Positions 8,124-16,677 of a stretch of DNA of 64,000 bases are shown here, piece after piece; the stretch's first letter is position 1, and each line of letters begins with the position of its first letter. This stretch comes from an uncultured Eubacterium sp. (GTDB taxonomy: Bacteria; Bacillota; Clostridia; Lachnospirales; Lachnospiraceae), in the NCBI GenBank assembly GCA_910578975.1, contig CAJTRZ010000001.1, positions 1 to 64,000 of the forward strand. Direction: 5' to 3'. Made by a program: the position numbers and the translations under genes. Under the pieces are notes generated by a model, which saw only the letters and a list, made by a program, of their open reading frames with translations, had not been told where the DNA came from and did no database searches.

Positions 8124-11100
8124 CTACAACCAATTAAACTTGATTTCATTCAGCTTACATTCTTTAAAATCACTAATTAGTGTTTCAAAGTCCGAACCAA
8201 TCTCTATGCTATTCTCTTTTAAAAATTCATAATAGGTCTTTGCCAGATTTGACACATTATACATTCCATCCAATCCGTCTTTCATACGATCTTCTTTTGC
8301 TTTCTTAAAAATCTCATAGCATAATTTCAGCATATTCACTACATACTTTATATTTTCTTTATCCAAAAATATTTTTCTGCCCAATACATTATGCAATTCA
8401 AGCATTATTCGTTTACCGATACGCATTTCTAAATACGGCATTCTTTGTATAAACTGTATAATCAAATCATCTATGGTTGCTTCTTCATTCTTGCCGTGCA
8501 AAATTTGAACAGCACCATATAACATTGTAAATGCAGCTGAGATTTCCTTTTCATCTCCTCCGAGAATCATTTTTTCAAACTCAGCAAATATTACGTTTGC
8601 ATCAATATTTCCTAGCAACATCTTTATACTACCAGTATGAATTTTAATCTCATCCATCTGCATTAAGAATGAATCAACTATTTTCCCAAGTTCTTCACTA
8701 TATAAGTTTGATACCTTTGCACTTATACATAACAACATCACAATATTATTGATTTTATTTATCCTATCCTTCGTTTGTGCAGTCTGACCCATGATATCAA
8801 AATCTCTATCAACGATTTTCTTTTCGTTCTTCACATAATCATTGAAGTATTTTACAATATTACATAATTGCTCTCCTGAAAAAATATTATTATTTTTAAT
8901 TTTCAGCATACGATATAGTACAGTACAATATCCTTGCACTTGACCATCTGCATTTCCTCCACTACTTATTACACCTTCATGATAATCACTTGATATTTGA
9001 GGATTTAACAAATATGCTATCGTTTTTTCCTCTGCTTCATGTTTTTTATCTTCTACCCACGCAATTGGCAAATATGTACTATTCAAAGGCAATCCAAACT
9101 CATCAACTTGATTCCACACTTTATCTAATATTTGTTCGTAGCACTCGCTGTCAATAATTATTTTCTCAAATAATTTAAATTTATTAACAGCATTGTCTCT
9201 AATCTTAGGGGCCGCTGAATCCAATTCTATTTTTATTGATGTGATTAGTTTTTCTTTTACCTGTTGTTCTTCCTCATCTTCTAATCCATAATCAACATCA
9301 TCGAAATAACTCGTAAACCTGTAATCAAGAAGTTTGTTATCTAAGATATAGCCAATACATCCATTGAATATCTTGCAATTAAAACTATAATGAATAATCC
9401 TTAGTGCATCGTTTACTATAGACTTTTTTTCATGTTCATCCGTAAACCCTTCATCAATTTGTATAAGTATACTTATTAACTTAAGAATTCTATCCTCGTC
9501 CAAAACAATTGTCATTTTAGCCGCTATATCTGTTAATGTTTTACAATCAACAAACATCTTTTCTTTTACAACGCAATCTCCAATCCCTACCTCAAGCAAA
9601 GAAATAATTTGATCATAAAACTTTTTAACAAACTCTATATCTGAACTATAAATTCGTTCCCTCGTAAAATACAAATTATATATGTTCTTGTCATTGGTCT
9701 TTAATATTTTATACCATCGCCACAATGGAGAACGACTTGAATTATCAATATTTTTTATAGCCGCATCAGTTGCGTTTTTATGGTCTCTATAAATACCTAT
9801 GCATAATAAGTCTTGTAATAGCAAATATTTAAAGCTTTCTTCTGTTTTTTTTGATTCTCCTGTATTTCCTATAGTGTAATTAATTGTGTATGTATTAGGA
9901 TTAAATGAATTAACCCTCCGGTTTTGAGGCCGTTGATTTTCAAATATTGTTTCTATTATTGACTCTTTTGATTTAATGACAACCTTTCTACAGTTAAATG
10001 GATTATCTTCATATAAAGAATCCGAAAACAATTCTTGTCCATCAAATATCGTCCAAGATGCTCTAGCTACAAAATTAGCATATCCAATTAATGACGCATT
10101 TCTATTTTCAGAATATCTTTGTTGTGATACGAACGCAACTGTGCTTGTTATAAGTTCTTTAGCCTCTTTCCTCTTATTCAACTGATTAAGTAAACTTGCC
10201 TTCTTCAATGCATATTCATCATAGCTAGATATTTCAATTTTTTCCAAGCACTCATATGCTTTATTTATGTCCAATATACACATGTGGTATTTTACGGACT
10301 CAATCCAATATTCATTCTTTTTTCTTATTCCATTAAGCACCGACACAGCAATGTTATTTTTTACATGTAAATAATCATCAAACTTTCCGTCAATTCTATA
10401 CATTTGAAGCAAATATAATACAATGTCATTTTTTATATTCCCATCTATACTTGTATCATCTATAATTATACGTAATTTATCTGCAACATTATCATACAAC
10501 GGATGATTGCATTTTTTAAGAATCCTACAATACGAATTAATAAGCAAATACTTGTCTTCAAACAAATCTTTGTTCAACACTAATTGAAGTTGAACATCAA
10601 TATAGCTACCAATACTATTAGCCTCGTTTTGAGGCAAACAAACATAATCATCCAACTTATCAATCAGATGATTCACTGCAGTCTTCATATCTTTTGCATA
10701 TTTGCCCATATCCAATTTTAATTTCTTATCCCATGGATCTGTGTGTTCATACAACCTCTGTGTTAAAATATTTTCTTTTTTCTTTTCACTCTTTTGTTTC
10801 AAAAGCCCAATGAACTTTTTTATCGCTGTATAATGTTTATTTTTTTCTGTTTTATCTACTAGCACAGATAAATCCAAAATTGTAATATGTCTTTGCTCCA
10901 ACATCTTACGCTCTGCTGTCCCAAGATTATCAAATAGACCGCAAAGATATATTGCAGGACAATTTTCACCCATATTATCTCTCAACCACCCTAACCAATT
11001 TAAGAAATTAGGGTCTGCACCAGAAAAACCAATCAAACATAATCGTGTCTCCAACATAGATTGCTGAACAGTATTAACAAACGGAGCATATTTATCCGGA

Positions 11101-11669
11101 TAAGTCCTATAATCTTCTTCAGTAATAATATATTGACTAGAATGTTCAATACTTCCGTGTAATTTTACTAATCGAGGTCTAACACTTCCCGGCAAATCAT
11201 CTTGTGAGTACACAATTTTATAATTTTTTCTTGTCGCAACTTGTTCTATTGCTCTTTCCAAAAGCGTATCATAATTAGTTGTAAAAACATCATTCCAATT
11301 TAATTCCAGTAAATTTCTATGTAATTCCCCTGGAACATAGTTTTTATCAGCAATACTCCTTTCAATTAACGAATTTAATGATTGTCTATCAAAAGTTACC
11401 TCATATTTTTGAGCAAGTGTCAATACATTTTTACCCGAACACTCCTCCCATCTTCGTCTTTGATTGTCTTTTTCAAATGGATATAATTCTTCATACATCG
11501 TTTCTGAAAGTTGAGTCCAATCTGGTGGTGTATTCTTTTTATCGCCTATGCAATCTGCATTTTTCGAAAACCCTGCTCCCACCATTAATGATGCCGCTCC
11601 ATATAAACCAGGGTCTGCCAGACGTTTTCCTATTTCATCAATATATGAATATACCATTTCATCTTCCAT
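8124..11669 (-). CDS. Large SIR2-domain protein, putative anti-phage NADase
   Basis: The N-terminal ~270 residues form a SIR2-like NAD-binding domain. Visible are the glycine-rich GAGFS (about 31-35), TTNYD with the NAD-contacting Asn (about 130-134), a candidate catalytic His in KLHG (about 171) and GFSGADPNF (about 214-222). The remaining ~900 residues are helical and repeat-like, without recognised motifs, as in phage-sensing SIR2 effectors of the DSR type that deplete NAD+ after infection. That function is inferred from architecture and from position 49 nt after the DpnII nuclease gene. The ATG at 11669 follows GAGAGG by 8 nt and is preferred to a GTG at 11678, giving 1181 aa. AT-rich codon use matches the rest of the island. 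Confidence 0.8.
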   Translation of the reverse strand: MEDEMVYSYIDEIGKRLADPGLYGAASLMVGAGFSKNADCIGDKKNTPPDWTQLSETMYEELYPFEKDNQRRRWEECSGKNVLTLAQKYEVTFDRQSLNSLIERSIADKNYVPGELHRNLLELNWNDVFTTNYDTLLERAIEQVATRKNYKIVYSQDDLPGSVRPRLVKLHGSIEHSSQYIITEEDYRTYPDKYAPFVNTVQQSMLETRLCLIGFSGADPNFLNWLGWLRDNMGENCPAIYLCGLFDNLGTAERKMLEQRHITILDLSVLVDKTEKNKHYTAIKKFIGLLKQKSEKKKENILTQRLYEHTDPWDKKLKLDMGKYAKDMKTAVNHLIDKLDDYVCLPQNEANSIGSYIDVQLQLVLNKDLFEDKYLLINSYCRILKKCNHPLYDNVADKLRIIIDDTSIDGNIKNDIVLYLLQMYRIDGKFDDYLHVKNNIAVSVLNGIRKKNEYWIESVKYHMCILDINKAYECLEKIEISSYDEYALKKASLLNQLNKRKEAKELITSTVAFVSQQRYSENRNASLIGYANFVARASWTIFDGQELFSDSLYEDNPFNCRKVVIKSKESIIETIFENQRPQNRRVNSFNPNTYTINYTIGNTGESKKTEESFKYLLLQDLLCIGIYRDHKNATDAAIKNIDNSSRSPLWRWYKILKTNDKNIYNLYFTRERIYSSDIEFVKKFYDQIISLLEVGIGDCVVKEKMFVDCKTLTDIAAKMTIVLDEDRILKLISILIQIDEGFTDEHEKKSIVNDALRIIHYSFNCKIFNGCIGYILDNKLLDYRFTSYFDDVDYGLEDEEEQQVKEKLITSIKIELDSAAPKIRDNAVNKFKLFEKIIIDSECYEQILDKVWNQVDEFGLPLNSTYLPIAWVEDKKHEAEEKTIAYLLNPQISSDYHEGVISSGGNADGQVQGYCTVLYRMLKIKNNNIFSGEQLCNIVKYFNDYVKNEKKIVDRDFDIMGQTAQTKDRINKINNIVMLLCISAKVSNLYSEELGKIVDSFLMQMDEIKIHTGSIKMLLGNIDANVIFAEFEKMILGGDEKEISAAFTMLYGAVQILHGKNEEATIDDLIIQFIQRMPYLEMRIGKRIMLELHNVLGRKIFLDKENIKYVVNMLKLCYEIFKKAKEDRMKDGLDGMYNVSNLAKTYYEFLKENSIEIGSDFETLISDFKECKLNEIKFNWL

Positions 11670-11717
11670 ATCCAACACCTCTCTTGTAAACGATTCCTTC
11701 CATACACTTACTAATAT

Positions 11718-12581
11718 TTATAAAAACACTCTATTCATAACCTCATTCTCCATATCATCGATACTGTAAATCGTATCCATAACCTCAAACGTCTCTCTCA
11801 AGTTACCTCTTGCGCTCTTCCAACCAATTCCATCTGTAAACCACACAAAGGTAAATCCATCTATCGTATCTGCTTCCTGTGAAAGCATCTTATAACTCCT
11901 TGCAGTTTCATTAAGCTTTGAACCTCCGCCACCATAGAAGTTTGTTTCGATACCATAAATCATTTTATCTGTCTTGATTACAAAATCGAATCTCTTAGCA
12001 GCCTTGCCCTGATTCGAAAGTGCAGATAAATCAATATTCCACTTTTCTTCAATGTCCTTAAGATACATTTCCTTGAAGTAATTAACATCTTTCACAAACC
12101 CTGCTGCCTGTATGTACTTCTCCACCAAATCTTCCATCTGATGTCCACCGCGATTCTTGCGACCATTAGAATCTAATCCAGTTTCGATACCCAAAGCATA
12201 ATCTACAAGATTATTTACCAAGTGATTTGCAATCATATCAAACAATCCAGTCTTACGCATGAACACTTTGTACTGTTCCACGCTGTAATTCATCTTCTTA
12301 AAATTATATAGGAACGCACCTTCCTCATCCTGCGCATAGATTTCATAACCACGCACCGCAAGAAGTAAAGGAACGCACTGCAATGTCTCCGGATACTTTG
12401 TCACTATCTTCTCAAAATCTTCCTCAATACTTTTCGAACCAATCAAAGAGTTCAAAATATTCAATTTCACCTTGATTTCTTCTACATTTCTTACAACCTT
12501 TTCAAAGTCGATATAGTAATCATAACTTGATATACTCGGTCTGAATTTACTCAACCATTCATCAAAATCTCTATTTGCCAT
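11718..12581 (-). CDS. Type II restriction endonuclease, DpnII/MboI family (GATC)
   Basis: R.DpnII-type enzymes cut unmethylated GATC. The 287-aa length almost equals R.DpnII (288 aa). The PD-(D/E)XK-type core is visible as RFDFVI (Asp199) followed by YGIETNFYGGGGSKLNETARSYK with Glu212-x-Asn214, the variant used in this family. The product also has the conserved GRKNRGGHQMEDLVEKY segment (about 140-155). It overlaps the upstream methylase gene by 11 nt, so the two are translationally coupled. Both cognate methylases are present upstream and appear intact in frame. Confidence 0.92.
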   Translation of the reverse strand: MANRDFDEWLSKFRPSISSYDYYIDFEKVVRNVEEIKVKLNILNSLIGSKSIEEDFEKIVTKYPETLQCVPLLLAVRGYEIYAQDEEGAFLYNFKKMNYSVEQYKVFMRKTGLFDMIANHLVNNLVDYALGIETGLDSNGRKNRGGHQMEDLVEKYIQAAGFVKDVNYFKEMYLKDIEEKWNIDLSALSNQGKAAKRFDFVIKTDKMIYGIETNFYGGGGSKLNETARSYKMLSQEADTIDGFTFVWFTDGIGWKSARGNLRETFEVMDTIYSIDDMENEVMNRVFL

Positions 12582-13374
12582 CCTCTACCTTCTCCAATCT
12601 TTTCTTGCTTATCTGTAAGTATTCTTCACTTACGTCTATACCAATAAACTTACGTCCCAATCGCACAGCTTCCACTCCTGTAGTTCCGGAACCACAGAAA
12701 GGATCTAATACTGTTTGACCTTCCTCTGTGGATGCTAACACAATTCTTTCAAGCAAATATTCCGGCTTTTGCGTTGGATGCTTTCCTTCTGTCTTTTCAG
12801 ACGGTTTGGTTAATGCTCCGGTCCAAACATCCTTCATTTGCTTGCCACCATTTTCTTCTTTCATTTTCTGATAATCAAAAAAATGCCGAGACTTCTTATC
12901 ATTCTTCTTTGCCCATAAAATGGTTTCCGTAGAATGTGTGAAGCATCGACATGCTAAGTTTGGTGGTGGATTTGTTTTCTGCCATGTTATGTTGTTGATT
13001 ATCTTGAAGTCTTCCTGCTCCAATGCCATACCAATCGAATATATATTGTGTAATGTTCCCGATATCCAAATCGTGCCGTTCGGCTTTAGTACTTTCTTAC
13101 ATAACCTAATCCACTTTCTGTTAAACTTATGTTTTTCATCGACACTGGTTCCACTTGCACCAAGTTTATCCCATGAGCCTTTATTAACGGAAACCATCTT
13201 TCCAACCTGACAGGTAATACCGTCATTACTTAAAAAGTAAGGGGGATCTGCAAATATCATATCTACCGATTCTGGTTCCATTTTTGTTAGAATTTTGAAG
13301 GAATCACCTAGTATCAACTGTGATTCTTCCGTCTCGAAATATAATGGCACTTTCTTTGTAAATAAATTTTCCAT
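12571..13374 (-). CDS. Adenine-specific DNA methyltransferase, DpnA-like (beta class)
   Basis: This is the second methylase of a DpnII system, able in the pneumococcal system to methylate GATC also in single-stranded DNA. The catalytic motif IV DPPY (residues 43-46) comes before the SAM-binding motif I DPFCGSGTTG (about 222-231), the beta-class order shared with DpnA. Length 267 aa matches DpnA (268). AAGGAG precedes the ATG. It lies between the small acidic protein and the nuclease, with a stop (TAG) inside the nuclease gene start region. Confidence 0.9.
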   Translation of the reverse strand: MENLFTKKVPLYFETEESQLILGDSFKILTKMEPESVDMIFADPPYFLSNDGITCQVGKMVSVNKGSWDKLGASGTSVDEKHKFNRKWIRLCKKVLKPNGTIWISGTLHNIYSIGMALEQEDFKIINNITWQKTNPPPNLACRCFTHSTETILWAKKNDKKSRHFFDYQKMKEENGGKQMKDVWTGALTKPSEKTEGKHPTQKPEYLLERIVLASTEEGQTVLDPFCGSGTTGVEAVRLGRKFIGIDVSEEYLQISKKRLEKVEDGK

Positions 13375-13404
13375 TATTTCAACTCCTTTTTATAACACCA
13401 ATAT

Positions 13405-13767
13405 CTATCTCACAAATAAAATTTCGACATCACCATCTACAAAACCAACGCCGATGCCCTCTTTGCTTTTTAATATATTGGCATGCTCTCCTTTATCAAG
13501 ATACTGCTTTAAGACAGAACAAATTTCTTCAAGAACAGCCTCCCAGTCAGTTTCAGCACTCCATGCAAGAAGACCTTCTCTTGTTCCAAAATCTGTAATC
13601 TCATCACAAGGCCAATCATCATCCTCATCAAATCGCTCTGTTCCAACTAATTCCATAGACCAGCGATTATCCCCATCATCATACAAATTAAAACAGAATG
13701 CCACTACATCATCCAGAATATCCTGTGACAATACTTTATTTAACCAATTTGCAACTTTATCAAACAT
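13405..13767 (-). CDS. Small acidic protein inserted in the DpnII operon, immunity-like
   Basis: This 120-aa, strongly acidic soluble protein has no membrane segment. Its pattern of W-SMELVGTE-FDEDDDWPCDE, a Trp-containing helix, then KQYLDKGEHANILKSKEGIGVGFVDGDVEILF resembles small immunity-type proteins found beside polymorphic toxins. I recognise the style but not a named family. It sits between the DpnM-like gene (13 nt away) and the DpnA-like gene (30 nt away) and has its own AAAGGAG. The classical pneumococcal DpnII operon has no gene here. Possible roles are modulation of the nuclease, DNA mimicry, or an unrelated passenger gene. Confidence 0.6.
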   Translation of the reverse strand: MFDKVANWLNKVLSQDILDDVVAFCFNLYDDGDNRWSMELVGTERFDEDDDWPCDEITDFGTREGLLAWSAETDWEAVLEEICSVLKQYLDKGEHANILKSKEGIGVGFVDGDVEILFVR

Positions 13768-13780
13768 TATTCCAACTCCT

Positions 13781-14614
13781 TTAATAATTACATATAATTA
13801 CTTCTTCTCCAACTCTGTTTGATGCATCCGAATTAATCATACGCTTAACACTTACAACATCTATTCTGTACCCTTTGCCGCCATACAACTCATTTATCAG
13901 ATCTGTGTTATGATTTGTGAGCATACAATAGCAACCTCTAGCTGTTAATTCATCAAAAAGTTTTGCCAATCGTTTATGACTTTCGATATCAAATCCCTCT
14001 TTTGTATAAGACTCAAAAGAAGTAGGATTTAATGGAGCATACGGACTATCTATGAAAACAAAATCGCCTTTCTTTGCATCTTTGCAAGCCTCTTCAAAAT
14101 CACCATCAATAATGTTAACTCCTTGCAAAAACTCTGAAATATCCATTATTGTCTTTTCGTCAACGGAAGCTCTACGACTGTTGTTGTAGGGAACATTAAA
14201 AAGTCCCTTACCATTTACACGATATAAACCATTAAAACAATGCTTATTAATAAATACAAACAATGCAGCCAACTCTACATCGTATTCTGCTTTCATAAGC
14301 TTATCGTTGTAAAGTTCCCTAAGAGAATAATAATACTCTTTACCATCCTCCCACATTTCCTCATCCAACTTAGTTACCGCTTTCAAAAATGCTTCCGGTA
14401 CATTTCGAATCTGCTTATATGCATTTATCAATGCCTTGTTAATATCATTTATCAGAGCATTTGCAGGCAGCAATTCAAATGTTACCGCACCGCCACCCAC
14501 AAATGGCTCAAAATAATTATTATATTGTTCCGGCATACGCTCTTTTATCTGTGGTAATAACTGACGCTTTCCGCCAGCCCATTTTACAAATGGAGCGACA
14601 CTTGAATTACTCAT
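13781..14614 (-). CDS. Adenine-specific DNA methyltransferase, Dam/DpnM family (alpha class)
   Basis: This is the primary GATC methylase of the DpnII-type system. The SAM-binding region FVKWAGGKRQLLPQI (about 9-23) and FEPFVGGGAV (35-44) are typical of Dam/DpnM. Motif IV is DSPY (189-192), a variant of the usual DPPY with Ser in place of the first Pro. The target-recognition part includes FINKHCFNGLYRVN (121-134), a strongly conserved Dam-family segment. Length is 277 aa (DpnM 284). GAGG precedes the ATG. A separate promoter lies just upstream, so methylase expression need not depend on the regulated promoter at 15.5 kb. Confidence 0.9.
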   Translation of the reverse strand: MSNSSVAPFVKWAGGKRQLLPQIKERMPEQYNNYFEPFVGGGAVTFELLPANALINDINKALINAYKQIRNVPEAFLKAVTKLDEEMWEDGKEYYYSLRELYNDKLMKAEYDVELAALFVFINKHCFNGLYRVNGKGLFNVPYNNSRRASVDEKTIMDISEFLQGVNIIDGDFEEACKDAKKGDFVFIDSPYAPLNPTSFESYTKEGFDIESHKRLAKLFDELTARGCYCMLTNHNTDLINELYGGKGYRIDVVSVKRMINSDASNRVGEEVIICNY

Positions 14615-14663
14615 TCTGATTCCTCTTCTCTATGTCCTCAAAAAGACAATCTTTTACATATCC

Positions 14664-14692
14664 ATTATACTTGCAAACATACAAAATAACAA
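14664..14692 (-). promoter_or_regulatory. Promoter of the DpnII-type operon
   Basis: Minus-strand TTGTTA (14687-14692) and TATAAT (14664-14669) are separated by 17 bp, about 50 nt upstream of the DpnM-like start. It would make the methylase-nuclease-SIR2 operon independent of the frameshifted gene upstream. Confidence 0.6.
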
Positions 14693-14721
14693 CCACAAAC
14701 TTTCACTCTTTGTGAATTAAT

Positions 14722-15451
14722 TCACTTCTGAAATACCAATATATACTCATGCGCCAACAGCAGAAAATTATTGTTCTGTTTCTCCCAATAATCTGTAGAA
14801 CGACAATTGTGTTGCTCCTTAATAATAATCTCCTTATTTGTAAATCCTGCCTGCAAAAAGCATTCCATCAGACGAAATCCTAATGGTATTACTTTTCCAT
14901 GCTTTCGCATATCACCAATCATTACAGCACACATTTTGCCTCTTTTCAAAACACGAAAAGATTCTTCTGCCACCTTCTTCATCTCAGCCAAAAATTCATC
15001 TACACCAAGCAAAGAAATATCTCCATTTATGTCCTTGCTATATTTAATGATGTTTGCATATGGTGGATGCGTACAAATAAAGTCAATATGACTGTCTTTG
15101 ATAAAATGCAAGTCTGTAGCACTTCCATTTCGAGTAAATATTTTCGATTTTGTTTCACATTGGAATTTTAAATTTGTTTCAGAGATTGAAACAGATTGCG
15201 GATTGATGTCAACACCTACCGCATTGCGATTGAGTAGTTTTGCCTCTACTAAGGTTGTTCCACTACCCATAAATTGATCTAAGACCCAATCACCGGGATT
15301 TGAATAACGAAGTATCAGATTTCTTGGTACATAAGGCGACCAATTCCCTCGATACTTACCTGAATGCGTTGCCCAACTGCCTCTGTCTGGAAATGACCAG
15401 ACGGTTGTTGGCTCAAGCTTAAAATTATTTAGTTGTAAAATTATAAGTCAT
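14722..15451 (-). pseudogene. DNA (probably N4-cytosine or N6-adenine) methyltransferase with a 5' frameshift
   Basis: The protein would read MTYNFTTK, then after a +1 shift NFKLEPTTVWSFPDRGSWATHSG, and then YRGNWSPYVPRNLI. SAM motif I is LDQFMGSGTT, catalytic motif IV THPPYANII, and the end is LLLAHEYILVFQK. This is a complete and well-conserved site-specific DNA methyltransferase except that the ATG at 15449-15451 runs into TAA at 15425-15427 after eight codons. AGGAGG lies directly before that ATG, and no ATG, GTG or TTG start exists in the downstream frame until the internal Met of motif I. Either the gene is inactivated by one extra base, or it relies on frameshifting, or there is a sequencing error. 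It reads away from the control element at 15516-15579. Confidence 0.8.
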
Positions 15452-15515
15452 GCCTCCTTTAATTTATTTGCTTACCATTGTATCTCAAGTTCTCCTAAAA
15501 GTCCACATTACTTTT

Positions 15516-15579
15516 CTTTCACTATAAGTGAATTTATATAATTTGTTTCTCATGCGATAATATTCACAAATAGTGAAAG
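15516..15579. promoter_or_regulatory. Double-palindrome control element, copy 1
   Basis: Two 15-bp palindromes, TTCACTATAAGTGAA (15518-15532) and TTCACAAATAGTGAA (15563-15577), share the half-sites TTCAC-N5-GTGAA and have centres 45 bp apart. Between them lie promoter-like hexamers on both strands: GATAAT with TTTATA 17 bp upstream on plus, TTATCG-16-TATAAA on minus. The element is 62/64 identical to copy 2 in front of the XRE gene. It most plausibly controls the methyltransferase starting at 15451. Confidence 0.75.
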
Positions 15580-15641
15580 CCTTTCTCCATTTTTTAAACA
15601 ATGTATTGCAATTAACATATCTACAAATCAAGCTCATTAGT

Positions 15642-15671
15642 TTGATGATTTTACTGTATCTTTTTTATAAT
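15642..15671 (+). promoter_or_regulatory. Promoter of the two-membrane-segment gene
   Basis: TTGATG (15642-15647), an 18-bp spacer and TATAAT (15666-15671) lie about 30 nt before the ATG at 15703, with AAAGGAG as ribosome binding site. The gene therefore probably does not need control element copy 1. Confidence 0.55.
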
Positions 15672-15702
15672 CAATTAAACAAAAACACAAAGGAGTTTTT
15701 AT

Positions 15703-16293
15703 ATGCATAATTTTTTAATTAACTTGCTAATAGGAATAATCGGAGGTATATTTTCCAGTATTATTGTTTCAAGAATTTTTTTAATCCGGCAAGAATTTCA
15801 AAATCAACTCGATGTTCTACGAATGAACTCTTACTGTCTTGGTGGTATTTTTGTATTTTTTGATGTTTTAGAAATTATTTATAAAAATTCGTACGATACA
15901 GCTATTGAAATAAAAAACAATCCCAATTATGCTCTGACCCATAATTTGAAAAAGTCCGAACCAACAATCTCTGCTCTACGAAAAGAAATATTAATAAAAA
16001 ACATTGATACCATTAACCAGAATAACACTGGAATAATTATCAAAGAAAAAAAATTACTAGCATTACATAAAGACACCATTAAACTAATTAATAATTTCAA
16101 AGAGTTAAAAGATTATAAATTTGAAACAATTGATTCTTGTAAAAAACAATTAAATACTTTAAATTCAAGATATCAAAAATGTTTTAAGGTCCAATCATCA
16201 ACCTATTTTTCACTAATTATTAAAGATAAAGTTATGATTATCCTATACATTATTTTTATTCTAATTTGTGTTCTTACATTTATTTCAAAATAG
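15703..16293 (+). CDS. Unrecognised protein with N- and C-terminal membrane segments
   Basis: The 196-aa product has hydrophobic segments at about 5-25 and 172-194, with a lysine- and asparagine-rich helical middle likely to form coiled coils. I recognise no domain. The layout (short helical soluble part between two membrane anchors) is seen in small membrane effectors of phage defence systems, but that is only an analogy. It lies alone between the two copies of the 64-bp control element, which form direct repeats around it. AAAGGAG precedes the ATG. It is extremely AT-rich, even for this island, suggesting a separate origin. Confidence 0.6.
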   Translation: MHNFLINLLIGIIGGIFSSIIVSRIFLIRQEFQNQLDVLRMNSYCLGGIFVFFDVLEIIYKNSYDTAIEIKNNPNYALTHNLKKSEPTISALRKEILIKNIDTINQNNTGIIIKEKKLLALHKDTIKLINNFKELKDYKFETIDSCKKQLNTLNSRYQKCFKVQSSTYFSLIIKDKVMIILYIIFILICVLTFISK

Positions 16294-16367
16294 AAATTGG
16301 CTCAAAATTGTATTACAATATACAATTTTGAGTTTTTTATTGCCATCGCTCTACAATCCAGCAAGGA

Positions 16368-16431
16368 CTTTCACTATAAGTGAATTTATATAATCTCTTT
16401 CTCATGCGATAATATTCACAAATAGTGAAAG
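16368..16431. promoter_or_regulatory. Double-palindrome control element, copy 2 (XRE promoter)
   Basis: The palindromes TTCACTATAAGTGAA (16370-16384) and TTCACAAATAGTGAA (16415-16429) repeat copy 1 with two mismatches in 64 bp. TTTATA and GATAAT (16408-16413, 17-bp spacing) would start transcription about 20 nt before the ATG at 16441. The second palindrome covers the transcript start and would block it when occupied. This matches autoregulation by the XRE protein. Confidence 0.75.
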
Positions 16432-16440
16432 AGGTGTGAC

Positions 16441-16674
16441 ATGCCATTTATAAATGATACAGACCTATACAAAGTTATAGGTACAAATATAAAAAAATAC
16501 AGAGAACAAGCAAAGTTAACGCAAGTACAACTTGCAGAACTGGCAAAAATCAGCATCAGCTACCTTTCAAAAATCGAAGCTGCCAGATGCAATAAAAGTT
16601 TGTCCATATCTGTTTTAAATCAGATTGCCAATGTACTTGATGTTGATATTATCGAATTTTTCAAGGAGGAATAA
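16441..16674 (+). CDS. XRE-family helix-turn-helix regulator, C-protein-like
   Basis: The 77-aa protein consists of one HTH_3 (Cro/C1-type) domain. IGTNIKKYREQAKLTQVQLAELAKISISYLSKIEAARCNKSLSISVLNQIANVLDV gives the five-helix fold, with TQVQLAELAKIS as helix 2-turn and SYLSKIEAAR as recognition helix. Size and fold are those of controller (C) proteins of type II restriction-modification systems. It is preceded by the double palindrome and followed after only 3 nt by a 202-aa gene, as C genes are followed by nuclease genes. GAGGTG is the ribosome binding site. Binding to TTCAC-N5-GTGAA sites is inferred. Confidence 0.85.
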   Translation: MPFINDTDLYKVIGTNIKKYREQAKLTQVQLAELAKISISYLSKIEAARCNKSLSISVLNQIANVLDVDIIEFFKEE

Positions 16675-16677
16675 CCA

